Assembly: GCA_022451835.1 (NCBI GenBank)
Contig: JAKUNX010000058.1
Location: forward strand, 1 to 10,248
Reading direction: 5' to 3'
DNA length: 10,248 nt
Source: Candidatus Poseidoniaceae archaeon
Lineage (GTDB): Archaea > Thermoplasmatota > Poseidoniia > Poseidoniales > Poseidoniaceae
How positions within the stretch are numbered: the stretch's first letter is position 1; each line of letters starts with the position of its first letter. The translations under genes were made by a program, and so were the position numbers. Below, piece by piece: positions 1-7,444 of this stretch. Below the pieces are notes generated by a model, which saw only the letters and a list, made by a program, of their open reading frames with translations, had not been told where the DNA came from and ran no database searches.

Positions 1-250
1 CTATGCACTTGGCACTATAGAGATGCTCAATGCCTGCGCAGAATCCATTGGTTACGTTGTTGTCGGTGGATGTCATAATTCTACTCTAATTATGAATCGT
101 GGCTTAAGTGACAAAATGGGGCATTTGTCAACTGGAGGGGGAGCATGTTTGAATTATCTTGCAGGGCGCCTACTGCCTGGAATTGCTAGCCTCGAGTATA
201 GCGCTGAGAAATTTAAGTTAAAAATCTCTCAAACAATTACTGACAATTAA
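1..250 (+). CDS. pgk: Phosphoglycerate kinase, C-terminal fragment (5' end outside window)
   Basis: Phosphoglycerate kinase transfers phosphate between 1,3-bisphosphoglycerate and ADP in cytosolic glycolysis and gluconeogenesis. Only the last 82 residues are present; the reading frame enters at base 2 (Y-A-L-G-T-I-E-M-L) and ends at TAA 248-250, so the ATG at 23 is internal and not the start. Visible family features are the helix G-T-I-E-M-L preceding the nucleotide loop, the loop VVVGGCHNST, and the near-terminal signature HLSTGGGA followed by LAGRLLPGIASL, which matches the family's STGGGAS...LEGK.LPGV.AL ending. One oddity is that the nucleotide loop reads G-G-C-H-N where the family usually has three glycines. 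The downstream amidohydrolase starts 39 bp later on the same strand. Identification is firm despite truncation; archaeal rather than bacterial type is inferred from the His in the loop. Confidence 0.93.
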   Translation, partial: YALGTIEMLNACAESIGYVVVGGCHNSTLIMNRGLSDKMGHLSTGGGACLNYLAGRLLPGIASLEYSAEKFKLKISQTITDN

Positions 251-289
251 ATAATCAAGCCATCACCCTCAACCAAGGAATGGTAAACT

Positions 290-1549
290 ATGACCTCTGA
301 ATATGCCGCACGATATACTAATTCTGTGCTGTATGATGACAAGGGAAAAAAGCATCTCGGAGACTTTTTGATCCATGATGATGGCTCATGGTCACACTCA
401 AATGGGGACGAGGATGTACGACAGGTTATCGATGGTTCAAGCAAGTTGCTTACTCGCTCTCTACAAAATTGGCACACTCATCTAGCTATGCAATTAAATG
501 CTAGAGACTTTAGTGATGGATTTGTACTTGACCGTTGGTTAAATGAAGCAATATTCCCGACTGAAGCAAAACTGAATCCAGAGTATGTTAGGGTAGGTGC
601 AACTGCTGCTGCTTGCGAACTAATTGCTACCGGCTCCAGTTTTGCCGCTGACATGTACTTCTATCCAGCAGTAACTGGGCAGGTATTGAATGATGCTGGC
701 ATTAGAGGACTAGTCGGAGGCCCTGTAAGTGATTTTGCACTACCTTCACATCCAGATGCAAAATCAGCTCTAGATGAATTAGACTCTTTACTAAGCGAGC
801 AAACTGCATCTAATAGAATCCAGTATGCAATTGCCACCCATTCTGTTTACACATGTAGTGAAGAGACTCTTGTTAAAGCATCAGAATTAGCTGAGAAAAG
901 GGGTGGAAGATTACATATTCACGTCAGCGAAACTAGAAAAGAAGTTGCTGAATGCTTTGAAAAAACTGGCAAATATCCTGTTGAATACTTGGATAGTATT
1001 GATTTCTTCAAACCTAATTCTATTTGCGCCCATGCCAGTTGGGTTAAGAAAAATGAAATCCGAATCCTCAAGAAGCACGATGTGACCACTGTTCACTGCC
1101 CATCGTCTAACATGAAATTAGCATGTGGTGGCACCTTGTCATTACCAGCATTTCAGGCTGAAGATGTTGATGTCCGAATTGGCACTGATGGCGCTGCATC
1201 ATCAGGAAACGGGCTTAATATTCTTGCAGAAGCAAGAACTGCTGCTCTAGTTCAAAGACATGATCATTGGGACCCAACCCTACTTCCGGCAAAGGATGTG
1301 TTCCAAATGATTACCAAGGACAGCAGAGATTGGGTTGCCTGGGATCTTGAAGATTTACGAATGTTTCCGCGAGGTCGTTCGAATAATCGGCATATTGCTA
1401 ATTTAGTATTCAATGGGGCACGATGCTTGGATATGTGGGTTGACGGTGCCGCAGTCAGAATCAATGGAATTACACAAACAATTGATGAAAAATTAGCAAT
1501 GCAAGAACTTGATGCTGCAGTAGAATCTTATTATGAAGGAGTTGAATAA
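290..1549 (+). CDS. Amidohydrolase, MTA/SAH deaminase-like (TrzA/AtzA/MtaD family)
   Basis: This is a 419-residue metal-dependent hydrolase, probably a cytosolic deaminase of purine nucleosides such as S-adenosylhomocysteine, 5'-methylthioadenosine or 5'-deoxyadenosine (salvage from SAM-using reactions). The metal and catalytic set is visible: HTH (H62, H64), a His in THSVYTC (H184), IHVSET (H211 and E214), CAHASW (H248) and IGTDGAAS (D300). The substrate-region motif HCPSSNMKLACGG (269-281) fits the HNPTSN.KLASG consensus, and LNEAIFPTEAKL (84-95) plus FAADMYFY (118-125) also match MTA/SAH deaminases. The N-terminal part of the small beta-sandwich is divergent, and the stretch linking the barrel to the C-terminal strands (about 340-360) seems shortened. 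ATG 290 is preceded by AAGGA at 275-279, a 10-nt spacer. It follows pgk by 39 bp and may be co-transcribed. The exact substrate cannot be read from sequence. Confidence 0.88.
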   Translation: MTSEYAARYTNSVLYDDKGKKHLGDFLIHDDGSWSHSNGDEDVRQVIDGSSKLLTRSLQNWHTHLAMQLNARDFSDGFVLDRWLNEAIFPTEAKLNPEYVRVGATAAACELIATGSSFAADMYFYPAVTGQVLNDAGIRGLVGGPVSDFALPSHPDAKSALDELDSLLSEQTASNRIQYAIATHSVYTCSEETLVKASELAEKRGGRLHIHVSETRKEVAECFEKTGKYPVEYLDSIDFFKPNSICAHASWVKKNEIRILKKHDVTTVHCPSSNMKLACGGTLSLPAFQAEDVDVRIGTDGAASSGNGLNILAEARTAALVQRHDHWDPTLLPAKDVFQMITKDSRDWVAWDLEDLRMFPRGRSNNRHIANLVFNGARCLDMWVDGAAVRINGITQTIDEKLAMQELDAAVESYYEGVE

Positions 1550-2083
1550 TCATTGGTATTTATTCAAAACAAAACCACTGACTAACATCAAAATCATCAC
1601 AAAGTATCCTGCTGCTGAAAGTGTCATTTTAACTTCATAATCAATATTTAGCTCAAAATCTTCTGGTGTTTCAGAAAAAGTTCCGATGCCAACATAATAC
1701 TCGCCCGATTTTGCCGACCATGAGAATCCTGATGAATTATCATCTCCCATAGCATCAAACTCATTATCTCTTGAGGTACAAACCTCACTATTTTGATTCA
1801 TCATTTCAAGAAATGTTAATCCGTCACACTGTTCTTTTTTGTCTGCATCTCCTACAACCAAGAATACATCGCTTCTATCCCAGGTAATGACAGAATTAGC
1901 AGAGATAAATAATGCCAGAGGGTTTGATTGCACAGGTTCGTCAGCAAAAAATACCGAATTAGGTACATTGGGTGTTGGAACAGAATCAACTGAATCCTCG
2001 ATGGTAATTCCAACCGTACCAAGCATTGACAGCAAAACTGCTACTACCATTAATCCAATCCCGAATTTGTTGTTTATTTGCAA
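1550..2083 (-). CDS. Small membrane protein with two terminal TM helices and an acidic ectodomain, unknown function
   Basis: I do not recognise this 177-residue protein. It has a hydrophobic helix at about 7-26, an extracytoplasmic acidic segment of roughly 125 residues, and a second helix at about 154-173 followed by a very short tail (NKYQ), giving a hairpin topology with both ends inside. The ectodomain holds a single Cys pair (C86, C102) that could form a disulfide, and Gly/Tyr/Ser-rich strands near the second helix. The chosen start is TTG at 2083: an AGGTGAT Shine-Dalgarno lies 5 nt upstream and an in-frame TGA closes the frame just before it; the first in-frame ATG (residue 12) would cut into the first helix. 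It begins 10 bp after the CAX antiporter stop, so the two are very likely one operon and possibly one complex. Its stop abuts that of the convergent amidohydrolase. Confidence 0.75.
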   Translation of the reverse strand: MQINNKFGIGLMVVAVLLSMLGTVGITIEDSVDSVPTPNVPNSVFFADEPVQSNPLALFISANSVITWDRSDVFLVVGDADKKEQCDGLTFLEMMNQNSEVCTSRDNEFDAMGDDNSSGFSWSAKSGEYYVGIGTFSETPEDFELNIDYEVKMTLSAAGYFVMILMLVSGFVLNKYQ

Positions 2084-2088
2084 GAATC

Positions 2089-2095
2089 ATCACCT
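2089..2095 (-). promoter_or_regulatory. Shine-Dalgarno AGGTGAT deciding a TTG start
   Basis: The minus strand reads AGGTGAT, then GATTC, then TTG at 2083. This is a seven-base match to the archaeal 16S 3' end (complement of ATCACCT) at normal spacing, and the strongest ribosome-binding site in the window. It overlaps the last bases of the antiporter stop codon TAG (2096-2094), which suggests translational coupling of the two genes. Confidence 0.7.
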
Positions 2096-3254
2096 ATAGT
2101 TGCAGAAATGCAAGGGCAAGAATCACATAACTACCAAGTAGCATGGCTCCTTCCAACCAGTTCGATTTGCCATCTGCTAAAATTGAATTTACAACTAATA
2201 CCGATACGAAGGTCGCGGCAGTTTCTAACATGCCAAATTCAAGAGTTAGTGGTACGCCTAAAGCCCATGCAAACAGTATCATTGCAGGAGCGGCAAAGAG
2301 AGCGATTTGTACACTACTGCCAACTGCAATAGCAATTGACAAATCCATCTTATCCTTACCTGCAACAATGACTGCAGTAAAATGCTCTGCAGCATTACCA
2401 AAGAATGGTAGTAGTATTACCCCAATGAATAGTTCAGGCATTCCCCATTCAACTACTGCGGCTTCTAAACTATGGACTAGAATATGAGCCATCCAAGCAA
2501 CAAGAATTGTTGCTAAAATAAGTAAAACCCACGCATCCTTATTGGTCATTAATGGATCTTCATGATGGCCATGCCCTGGCTCTGTTGCAAATACATGAGC
2601 ATGGGTTTTTAGTTGAAATAACAATGCCAACCCATAGATAACCAACAAAACAATTGCCGCATAATGTGATATGTTTTCAATATCTGAAACTGTTCCACCT
2701 GAGTGTTGAATAGCACTCGGAATAATAAAAGCAACAATTGCTAACAACAACAATGTTCCATTCATTTGAATGGCATCACTGTTGAAGCTTTGTTCTTTAT
2801 GTTTTAGACCGCCCCAAAGCATTGCTAAACCTAATACTAAGAGCATGTTACCAAGTATTGACCCAATAAGTGATGCTTGAGTAACCGTGACCATGGTATC
2901 TACAATTTCAGGGTCATTGGATGCTGCATAAATGGCTAAACCAACTATTATCAGTTCTGCAGCATTGCCAAAGGTAGCATTTAGAAAACCGCCGATTGCC
3001 TCCCCAGTTCGTAGTGCGATTTCCTCAGTACCTTTGCCCATCAAAAATGCTAATGGCATTATAGCTATCATCGAAAATAGAAAAGCCATAGTAAGGTTGC
3101 CTTGGAAATTGAAAAATACGGCTAGTGGCAAAGCGATTAATAGCCAATTCAATTTGTTTTTTATCGGATTGAAAGCCCCTATTACAGACTCCATTGCGTG
3201 TTCAACTTCATTAACTATATTTTCAGCATCATCATTACCCAAGGTGTCTGCCAT
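2094..3254 (-). CDS. cax: CAX-family Ca2+/cation:H+ antiporter
   Basis: This is a 386-residue integral membrane exchanger that exports Ca2+ (or a similar cation) in exchange for protons. Both halves of the internally duplicated family carry the diagnostic ion-binding helix: GNAAELI at 96-102 and GNAAEH at 286-291. Each is followed by the partner helix motif, TQASLIGSILGN (125-136) and VGSSVQIALF (311-320). About 11 hydrophobic helices can be counted after a roughly 34-residue acidic cytoplasmic N-terminus. The loop between the halves is His-rich (THAHVFATEPGHGHHED, about 217-233), where the family often has an acidic stretch. Start ATG 3254 has no obvious Shine-Dalgarno. The 1083-residue gene ends 49 bp upstream on the same strand, and the 177-residue membrane protein follows after 10 bp. 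Family assignment is very secure; ion preference is inferred. Confidence 0.95.
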   Translation of the reverse strand: MADTLGNDDAENIVNEVEHAMESVIGAFNPIKNKLNWLLIALPLAVFFNFQGNLTMAFLFSMIAIMPLAFLMGKGTEEIALRTGEAIGGFLNATFGNAAELIIVGLAIYAASNDPEIVDTMVTVTQASLIGSILGNMLLVLGLAMLWGGLKHKEQSFNSDAIQMNGTLLLLAIVAFIIPSAIQHSGGTVSDIENISHYAAIVLLVIYGLALLFQLKTHAHVFATEPGHGHHEDPLMTNKDAWVLLILATILVAWMAHILVHSLEAAVVEWGMPELFIGVILLPFFGNAAEHFTAVIVAGKDKMDLSIAIAVGSSVQIALFAAPAMILFAWALGVPLTLEFGMLETAATFVSVLVVNSILADGKSNWLEGAMLLGSYVILALAFLQL

Positions 3255-3303
3255 GAATATGTGACAGAAAATACACTAATTGAGATATCTATTCCTTTCT
3301 TAC

Positions 3304-6300
3304 TCAATCTTCGGATTTCTTACGTCGCGTGGGTCTGCGCTTGGGCGCATTTTTAGGAGCTGTTCGCCTGCCGACTTTACGTCTTGGCTTTGGTTTTTCT
3401 TCAACCTCTTCCTCTTCTTCCTCAAAGTCTTCATCATCTAGGCCAAAGAATGCTTCTTCTTCCTCTTCTTCAGGTTCTTGCTTTGGCTTGGCTTTTGTTC
3501 GTCTTGCCTTACGTTGAACAACATTCACCGAGAATGGGTCGTCATCTTCTTCTTCTTCGATATCTGGGACTTCCTTAGATTGTTCAGTTGTCGCTGTTTG
3601 GTTTGTGTTAGTAATAGAATCCATATCTACATTTTGACTTGTTCCAATAAATTCAGACATCCAATCATCATCATCATAGTCCTCATCAGACTTCTTCTTT
3701 GGACCCTTCATTCCAGCACGGATTACAAACAACATCAAAATTATCGAGATAAAGGCTATACCCGAAGAAATCCAAACAAATGCATAAGGTGGGTCGGAAT
3801 AAGATGGTTCAACGATAATTGGTTCTGGCGCAGGCTCGAGTGATTGCACATACTGACAATTTGTAGTGCCATCAATGTTATTGTAACAGTAGTCGACAAT
3901 GAAAATTACTTGATCTATTACCTCATTACCAGCAGAGTCGACCGCTCTAACTGTTAGCAAATGTCGACCATTATCAAAATTACCAGCGCTAATGTCCTGA
4001 CTAAATATAAATGCACTACCGTCCTGATTTACGTCTTGCAAGTTTTCTGGAGTCTGCCAAGAGGTTACCTCTGAAGAGCCTGTGCCGAAATTGTAAGTAA
4101 ACTTGTACTGCATTAGGTCAATTTGAACATCATCAGTCGCGCCTGCACTTATAGAGATGGTTTCTTTAGCTAAATACTTTGAACCATCAGATGACGATGA
4201 AGGAGAATATATTGTCAATAGTGGACTCTGTGCATCTAGACTTCTCTCTGTCCAACTCAATTGTTGTTGGTTAAAACTTTCATCGACCATTTCAACATCG
4301 ATAGTAATTAATCCTGCAGATACTGAATTTGTTATGTCAAAAGTATAGTAATATTCAGGCCCTGTAGTCGGATCAAGAAGGTTATCAGCATACATTAACA
4401 TTTGACGAGGTTCATTAGTAATTTTACCTCCAGAGGATGTTGTTAAATCAACGGTTGGACTGCTGTATAGATATTCGTTGATTAACAGTCTAATCGTATA
4501 ACTGCCCGATACTAAAGACGGGTTCAAATATAATTCATCATCATCATCAAAGAGTAGATAAGTGGCTGTTGGAGGAGTTGTGTCCTCTTTTACCATCAAG
4601 GAATTGCCTCCAGAGCCTGGGAATGCTTCGAGATTCGTATTTCCATAAGCATCTTCAACGGTAATTGCATACCAAATATTTCTCTCAACATCATTTGGAA
4701 TTTGATATATTTTTCTGAAAGTGAATTCGGTAAATATTGAGCCAGTATCAATAATTCCAGTATCATACAAAACCCACCCATTATCTTCTGTAACATTAGA
4801 AACTTCATCTTCATCTTCGCCGAATGGCGCTCCCTCGTGTTGCCAGATTGAGTAAGTCTCGCCATCTAATTGCTGGTCATTCAACCATTCAATTTCAACA
4901 ATTGAAATCTCTCCATCGACATCGATTGAGTTAATTCTTGGAGCCGCTGGAGTAACTGTTTCTTCATAAACCGGCCCAAACCAGTTTTGCACTAAATCAG
5001 TATAGTGGTAAGGTCCTTCAGCGTGTTGATAAAGCGCCTCACTGGTTACGAAGTAAAATGATGTTCGGTCGACTTCGGGAGGAATTTGTACGGTAAATTG
5101 TTGGATTCCATCGGTCACCGTACCTTGATATTCCATCGTTACATTTTCAACAAACTGGCTGCCAGTAACTAGATAGTTTGAACGCCAAATATGGTACTTT
5201 TCTCCTTCTGCTCCAAGTTGATCTTGCCAGGTTATCACTGTTTCAGAATTTCCAGCGAAGGTTGCAATTACGTTGGTTGGCTCAGCAGTCCAATTGTAAA
5301 AAGCATCTTCATAAACTGAACTGCATGAATATGGCTCTATATCTTCATCAAAAATACCGTTCGAATCAATTACTACTACACAATAATGGGATGTTCCCAA
5401 CCTGCCAACTGGTACTTGATGTTCATATTGTGACACTCCTTCCTCAACAAGGGCAATTTGATTTGCACCAAATTGTGTTGTATTATCGAATGATTGCCCT
5501 GATGAAAAAATAGCATAGGATTCTCCATCTTCATTCGCAACATCGACCCATGTTATAGTAGTGGTTCCACTTCCTGTTAGAGAATTGGAAGAGAAGAAAG
5601 AATTAGTTGACGTTACTGGGTTCGCAGGCATATTATCTTCTGCTAGAGACTCAACTAGGACATTATTAGACAATAGTCTAATATCTTCATAATCTTGATT
5701 TGGGCCAAAATAATTTGGCAGAAGATAAGTAACTGCATAATACACTTCTCTATCTGTGTCTATAGGAATTTGAATTTCATACGTCGAGATGCCAGGTGCT
5801 AACTGAGCAATTGGAGACATAGCTCCGAATAATGACGCAGCAGAGTTTCTAGTAATAGGCTGGGAACTCATCCAAAGCCTCGTTTGATAAGCATCAGGGC
5901 CAAACTCAGGTAACACATAGAATATGTCGTTGTAGTTAATCCAGGACAATGATGTTACGCTAGTTGTAGGGTCAAAAGAAGCCATCAAATTGTAAGGTGT
6001 TCGAACTGGCGTAGTTGTCTCGTTAACCGGGTGATAAGTGGAAGACTCATTAGAAATCAAAGAATCGTAAGTTGTTTCTGAACCATCTTGTGCAGATATT
6101 GAGGTAGTAATGCCATAGTAGAATGAATCATTGGTCCCTGGATCTACTAAGTATGAAAAACTGTGACCGGTGTGTGACCCATTTGCGCCACCTAAACACA
6201 AATACTTGACATTGTAAAGCTGAATGTCGCAAGCTTCGATTGTGTGAACTAAAGTTGCATTTTGAAGATTGTTTTGATCAATGATTTCTGTGTGCCTGTA

Positions 6301-6555
6301 GACGTTGTATCTTGCATTGTAAAAATCATCTAAAGCAGTTGGCTCTTCAAGAGAATCGATGTTACGCCAAGTGATTGTCGTCAGTTCAGTACTATTGTCA
6401 AAAGATGCTTGAATATCTTGTGCTTGTAAGTGAAACAAATCACCGGTATCTTCTGCACTAACATTACTAATTGGTAACATTGAAAATGTCATCAATAAAA
6501 TCAACAGCGTAGCAATGGCTCTCCCGTCATAAGCCTTGGAACTGCCCGTCATCAT
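3304..6555 (-). CDS. Large secreted/surface protein: FN3-like repeats, Ig-like domains, one TM helix, polyampholyte cytoplasmic tail
   Basis: This 1083-residue protein is type-I-like. The N-terminus has a signal peptide (hydrophobic 13-30, likely cleavage after VSA at 32-34). Five fibronectin-III-like repeats follow, recognised by recurring strands: T-W type (ITW 61-63, LSW 203-205, ITW 334-336, ITW 441-443, IEW 555-557), then a Y-x-I/V-W/F strand, then an aromatic strand (FYYGIT, VYYAVT, HYCVVV, FYFVTS, WYAITV). Two Ig-like segments come next, about 657-770 (opening DTTPPTATY) and 775-888 (ending HLLTVRAVDSAGNEV). Cys pairs at 109/120, 392/411 and 890/900 suggest disulfides. A Pro/Glu-rich linker leads to the membrane helix at about 924-946, then a 137-residue tail with D/E runs and a Lys/Arg/Pro-rich end. 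Many N-x-S/T sites occur outside. Two adjacent ATGs (6555, 6552) follow AAAGGT; the second has better spacing. Specific role unknown; adhesion or cell-surface scaffold is plausible. Confidence 0.85.
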   Translation of the reverse strand: MMTGSSKAYDGRAIATLLILLMTFSMLPISNVSAEDTGDLFHLQAQDIQASFDNSTELTTITWRNIDSLEEPTALDDFYNARYNVYRHTEIIDQNNLQNATLVHTIEACDIQLYNVKYLCLGGANGSHTGHSFSYLVDPGTNDSFYYGITTSISAQDGSETTYDSLISNESSTYHPVNETTTPVRTPYNLMASFDPTTSVTSLSWINYNDIFYVLPEFGPDAYQTRLWMSSQPITRNSAASLFGAMSPIAQLAPGISTYEIQIPIDTDREVYYAVTYLLPNYFGPNQDYEDIRLLSNNVLVESLAEDNMPANPVTSTNSFFSSNSLTGSGTTTITWVDVANEDGESYAIFSSGQSFDNTTQFGANQIALVEEGVSQYEHQVPVGRLGTSHYCVVVIDSNGIFDEDIEPYSCSSVYEDAFYNWTAEPTNVIATFAGNSETVITWQDQLGAEGEKYHIWRSNYLVTGSQFVENVTMEYQGTVTDGIQQFTVQIPPEVDRTSFYFVTSEALYQHAEGPYHYTDLVQNWFGPVYEETVTPAAPRINSIDVDGEISIVEIEWLNDQQLDGETYSIWQHEGAPFGEDEDEVSNVTEDNGWVLYDTGIIDTGSIFTEFTFRKIYQIPNDVERNIWYAITVEDAYGNTNLEAFPGSGGNSLMVKEDTTPPTATYLLFDDDDELYLNPSLVSGSYTIRLLINEYLYSSPTVDLTTSSGGKITNEPRQMLMYADNLLDPTTGPEYYYTFDITNSVSAGLITIDVEMVDESFNQQQLSWTERSLDAQSPLLTIYSPSSSSDGSKYLAKETISISAGATDDVQIDLMQYKFTYNFGTGSSEVTSWQTPENLQDVNQDGSAFIFSQDISAGNFDNGRHLLTVRAVDSAGNEVIDQVIFIVDYCYNNIDGTTNCQYVQSLEPAPEPIIVEPSYSDPPYAFVWISSGIAFISIILMLFVIRAGMKGPKKKSDEDYDDDDWMSEFIGTSQNVDMDSITNTNQTATTEQSKEVPDIEEEEDDDPFSVNVVQRKARRTKAKPKQEPEEEEEEAFFGLDDEDFEEEEEEVEEKPKPRRKVGRRTAPKNAPKRRPTRRKKSED
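3398..3471 (+). repeat. Low-complexity pyrimidine triplet tracts (TTC/TCC/TCT) encoding poly-Glu
   Basis: Two imperfect pyrimidine-rich triplet tracts, about 3398-3423 and 3453-3471, lie within the tail of the surface-protein gene. On the coding (minus) strand they read as GAA/GAG/GAT runs giving the Glu-rich blocks at residues 1029-1034 and 1044-1053. A shorter similar tract lies at about 3544-3560. Such tracts are prone to in-frame length change; nothing suggests a mobile or structural repeat. Confidence 0.5.
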
Positions 6556-6642
6556 ACCTTTCTAGCATGCAACCGTTATGAGTATACCGCTATTAATTCA
6601 AGAAATTAAGTCAATTTGGACTGATTTTTCAATTAGTCAAAA

Positions 6643-7359
6643 TCATTCTTCATCTTTCAAATTAGGTTGTGGCAATGGGTTCTCAGCATCAATCTTTTTG
6701 ATTTGTTGGCTTGCTTGAATAAATCTAATCAAAAACGTCCAGATTCCGCCCAAAGCAGAAATGAATACCACAATACTAAGAGGATTGATTTCTATGTGAT
6801 CAAAAATCCCTGGAAAATTACCCCATGAGTAATTGTCAACATAGACCAATATTCCCATTAGGAAAATTGCTACGATGCTGAGGATAGTTCTATCTGCGCG
6901 AGAAAAACCACGATAGTTTCTAGTCCCTGCAACAGCTTGCGCTTGTGTCCCCATGTATGAGCCAAGCAAAGTAAACCATGCTGCTGTGAGTCCCAAAACT
7001 ATATCGTTAACAAATGTCGATGCAGAAATACAAATTATCCATACAGCATCAAGAAGCCTATCGAATGTGTGATCTAAATAATCACCCCACCTTGTGACTC
7101 TGCCAGTTGCTCTCGCAACAGGACCATCTAGGCCATCAAAAATCATAGCCATGGTAATCAGCACTCCTCCGCCCAATAACATTGAGACGCCTAACTGATC
7201 TTCAGAAGCCAAGAATACTGAGAGTCCTCCAAGCACCCCTATTGGCAAGGCTAGCCAAGTAATTGTTGCAGGGCTCATCCAAGATAATGATTCGACAATT
7301 GGGGCTAATATTCGCTCCCACAAATTTCTCAATTTCTCTAATGCCATGACCCTGACCAA
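6643..7359 (-). CDS. CDP-alcohol phosphotransferase, archaetidylinositol-phosphate synthase-like
   Basis: This is an integral membrane enzyme of polar lipid synthesis that would transfer a phosphoryl-linked lipid from CDP-archaeol to an alcohol such as inositol phosphate, glycerol phosphate or serine. The complete catalytic motif of the family is present at residues 75-100: D75-G-L-D78-G-P-V-A82-R83, eight residues, G92, D96 and D100. All four metal-binding aspartates are intact. About six hydrophobic helices are visible, plus a Pro/acidic C-terminal tail. The segment GFSRADRTIL (151-160) resembles the R-x-x-R loop seen in inositol-phosphate-using members, which favours archaetidylinositol phosphate synthase, but the acceptor is not certain. 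The frame opens at TTG 7359; ATG 7347 (residue 5) is an equally good or better start, and neither has a clear Shine-Dalgarno. It lies 87 bp upstream of the surface-protein gene on the same strand. Confidence 0.9.
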   Translation of the reverse strand: MVRVMALEKLRNLWERILAPIVESLSWMSPATITWLALPIGVLGGLSVFLASEDQLGVSMLLGGGVLITMAMIFDGLDGPVARATGRVTRWGDYLDHTFDRLLDAVWIICISASTFVNDIVLGLTAAWFTLLGSYMGTQAQAVAGTRNYRGFSRADRTILSIVAIFLMGILVYVDNYSWGNFPGIFDHIEINPLSIVVFISALGGIWTFLIRFIQASQQIKKIDAENPLPQPNLKDEE

Positions 7360-7444
7360 TCTATCCGAGATGAATTCAGGGGTTCATTGTTACGGAGGAA
7401 TTTTAGCCAAATTTAGGGTTTTAATTAGATAACAAAATCTTAAC

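Noticed and set aside
246..254. TTAAATAAT as a TATA box for the amidohydrolase
   Set aside because: The distance to ATG 290 would allow it, but the site overlaps the pgk stop codon, and AT-rich words are common here; read-through from pgk explains expression equally well.
2078..2090. ATG at 2090 (minus strand) as the start of the 177-residue protein
   Set aside because: It is in a different frame and sits inside the AGGTGATG ribosome-binding region; the protein frame has TGA just upstream of TTG 2083.
2143..2487. Plus-strand frames of 114 and 84 codons opposite the antiporter
   Set aside because: Antisense shadows of a very well conserved membrane protein; no start signal or protein-like pattern of their own.
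3329..3843. Several plus-strand frames rich in Ser/Leu/Phe
   Set aside because: They are antisense to the Glu/Asp- and Lys/Arg-rich tail; the Ser and Leu runs are just the complement of GAA/GAG/GAT codon tracts.
4596..4865. Minus-strand frame of 89 codons
   Set aside because: It is a +1/-1 shadow inside the surface-protein gene, whose frame there carries the fifth FN3-like repeat without interruption.
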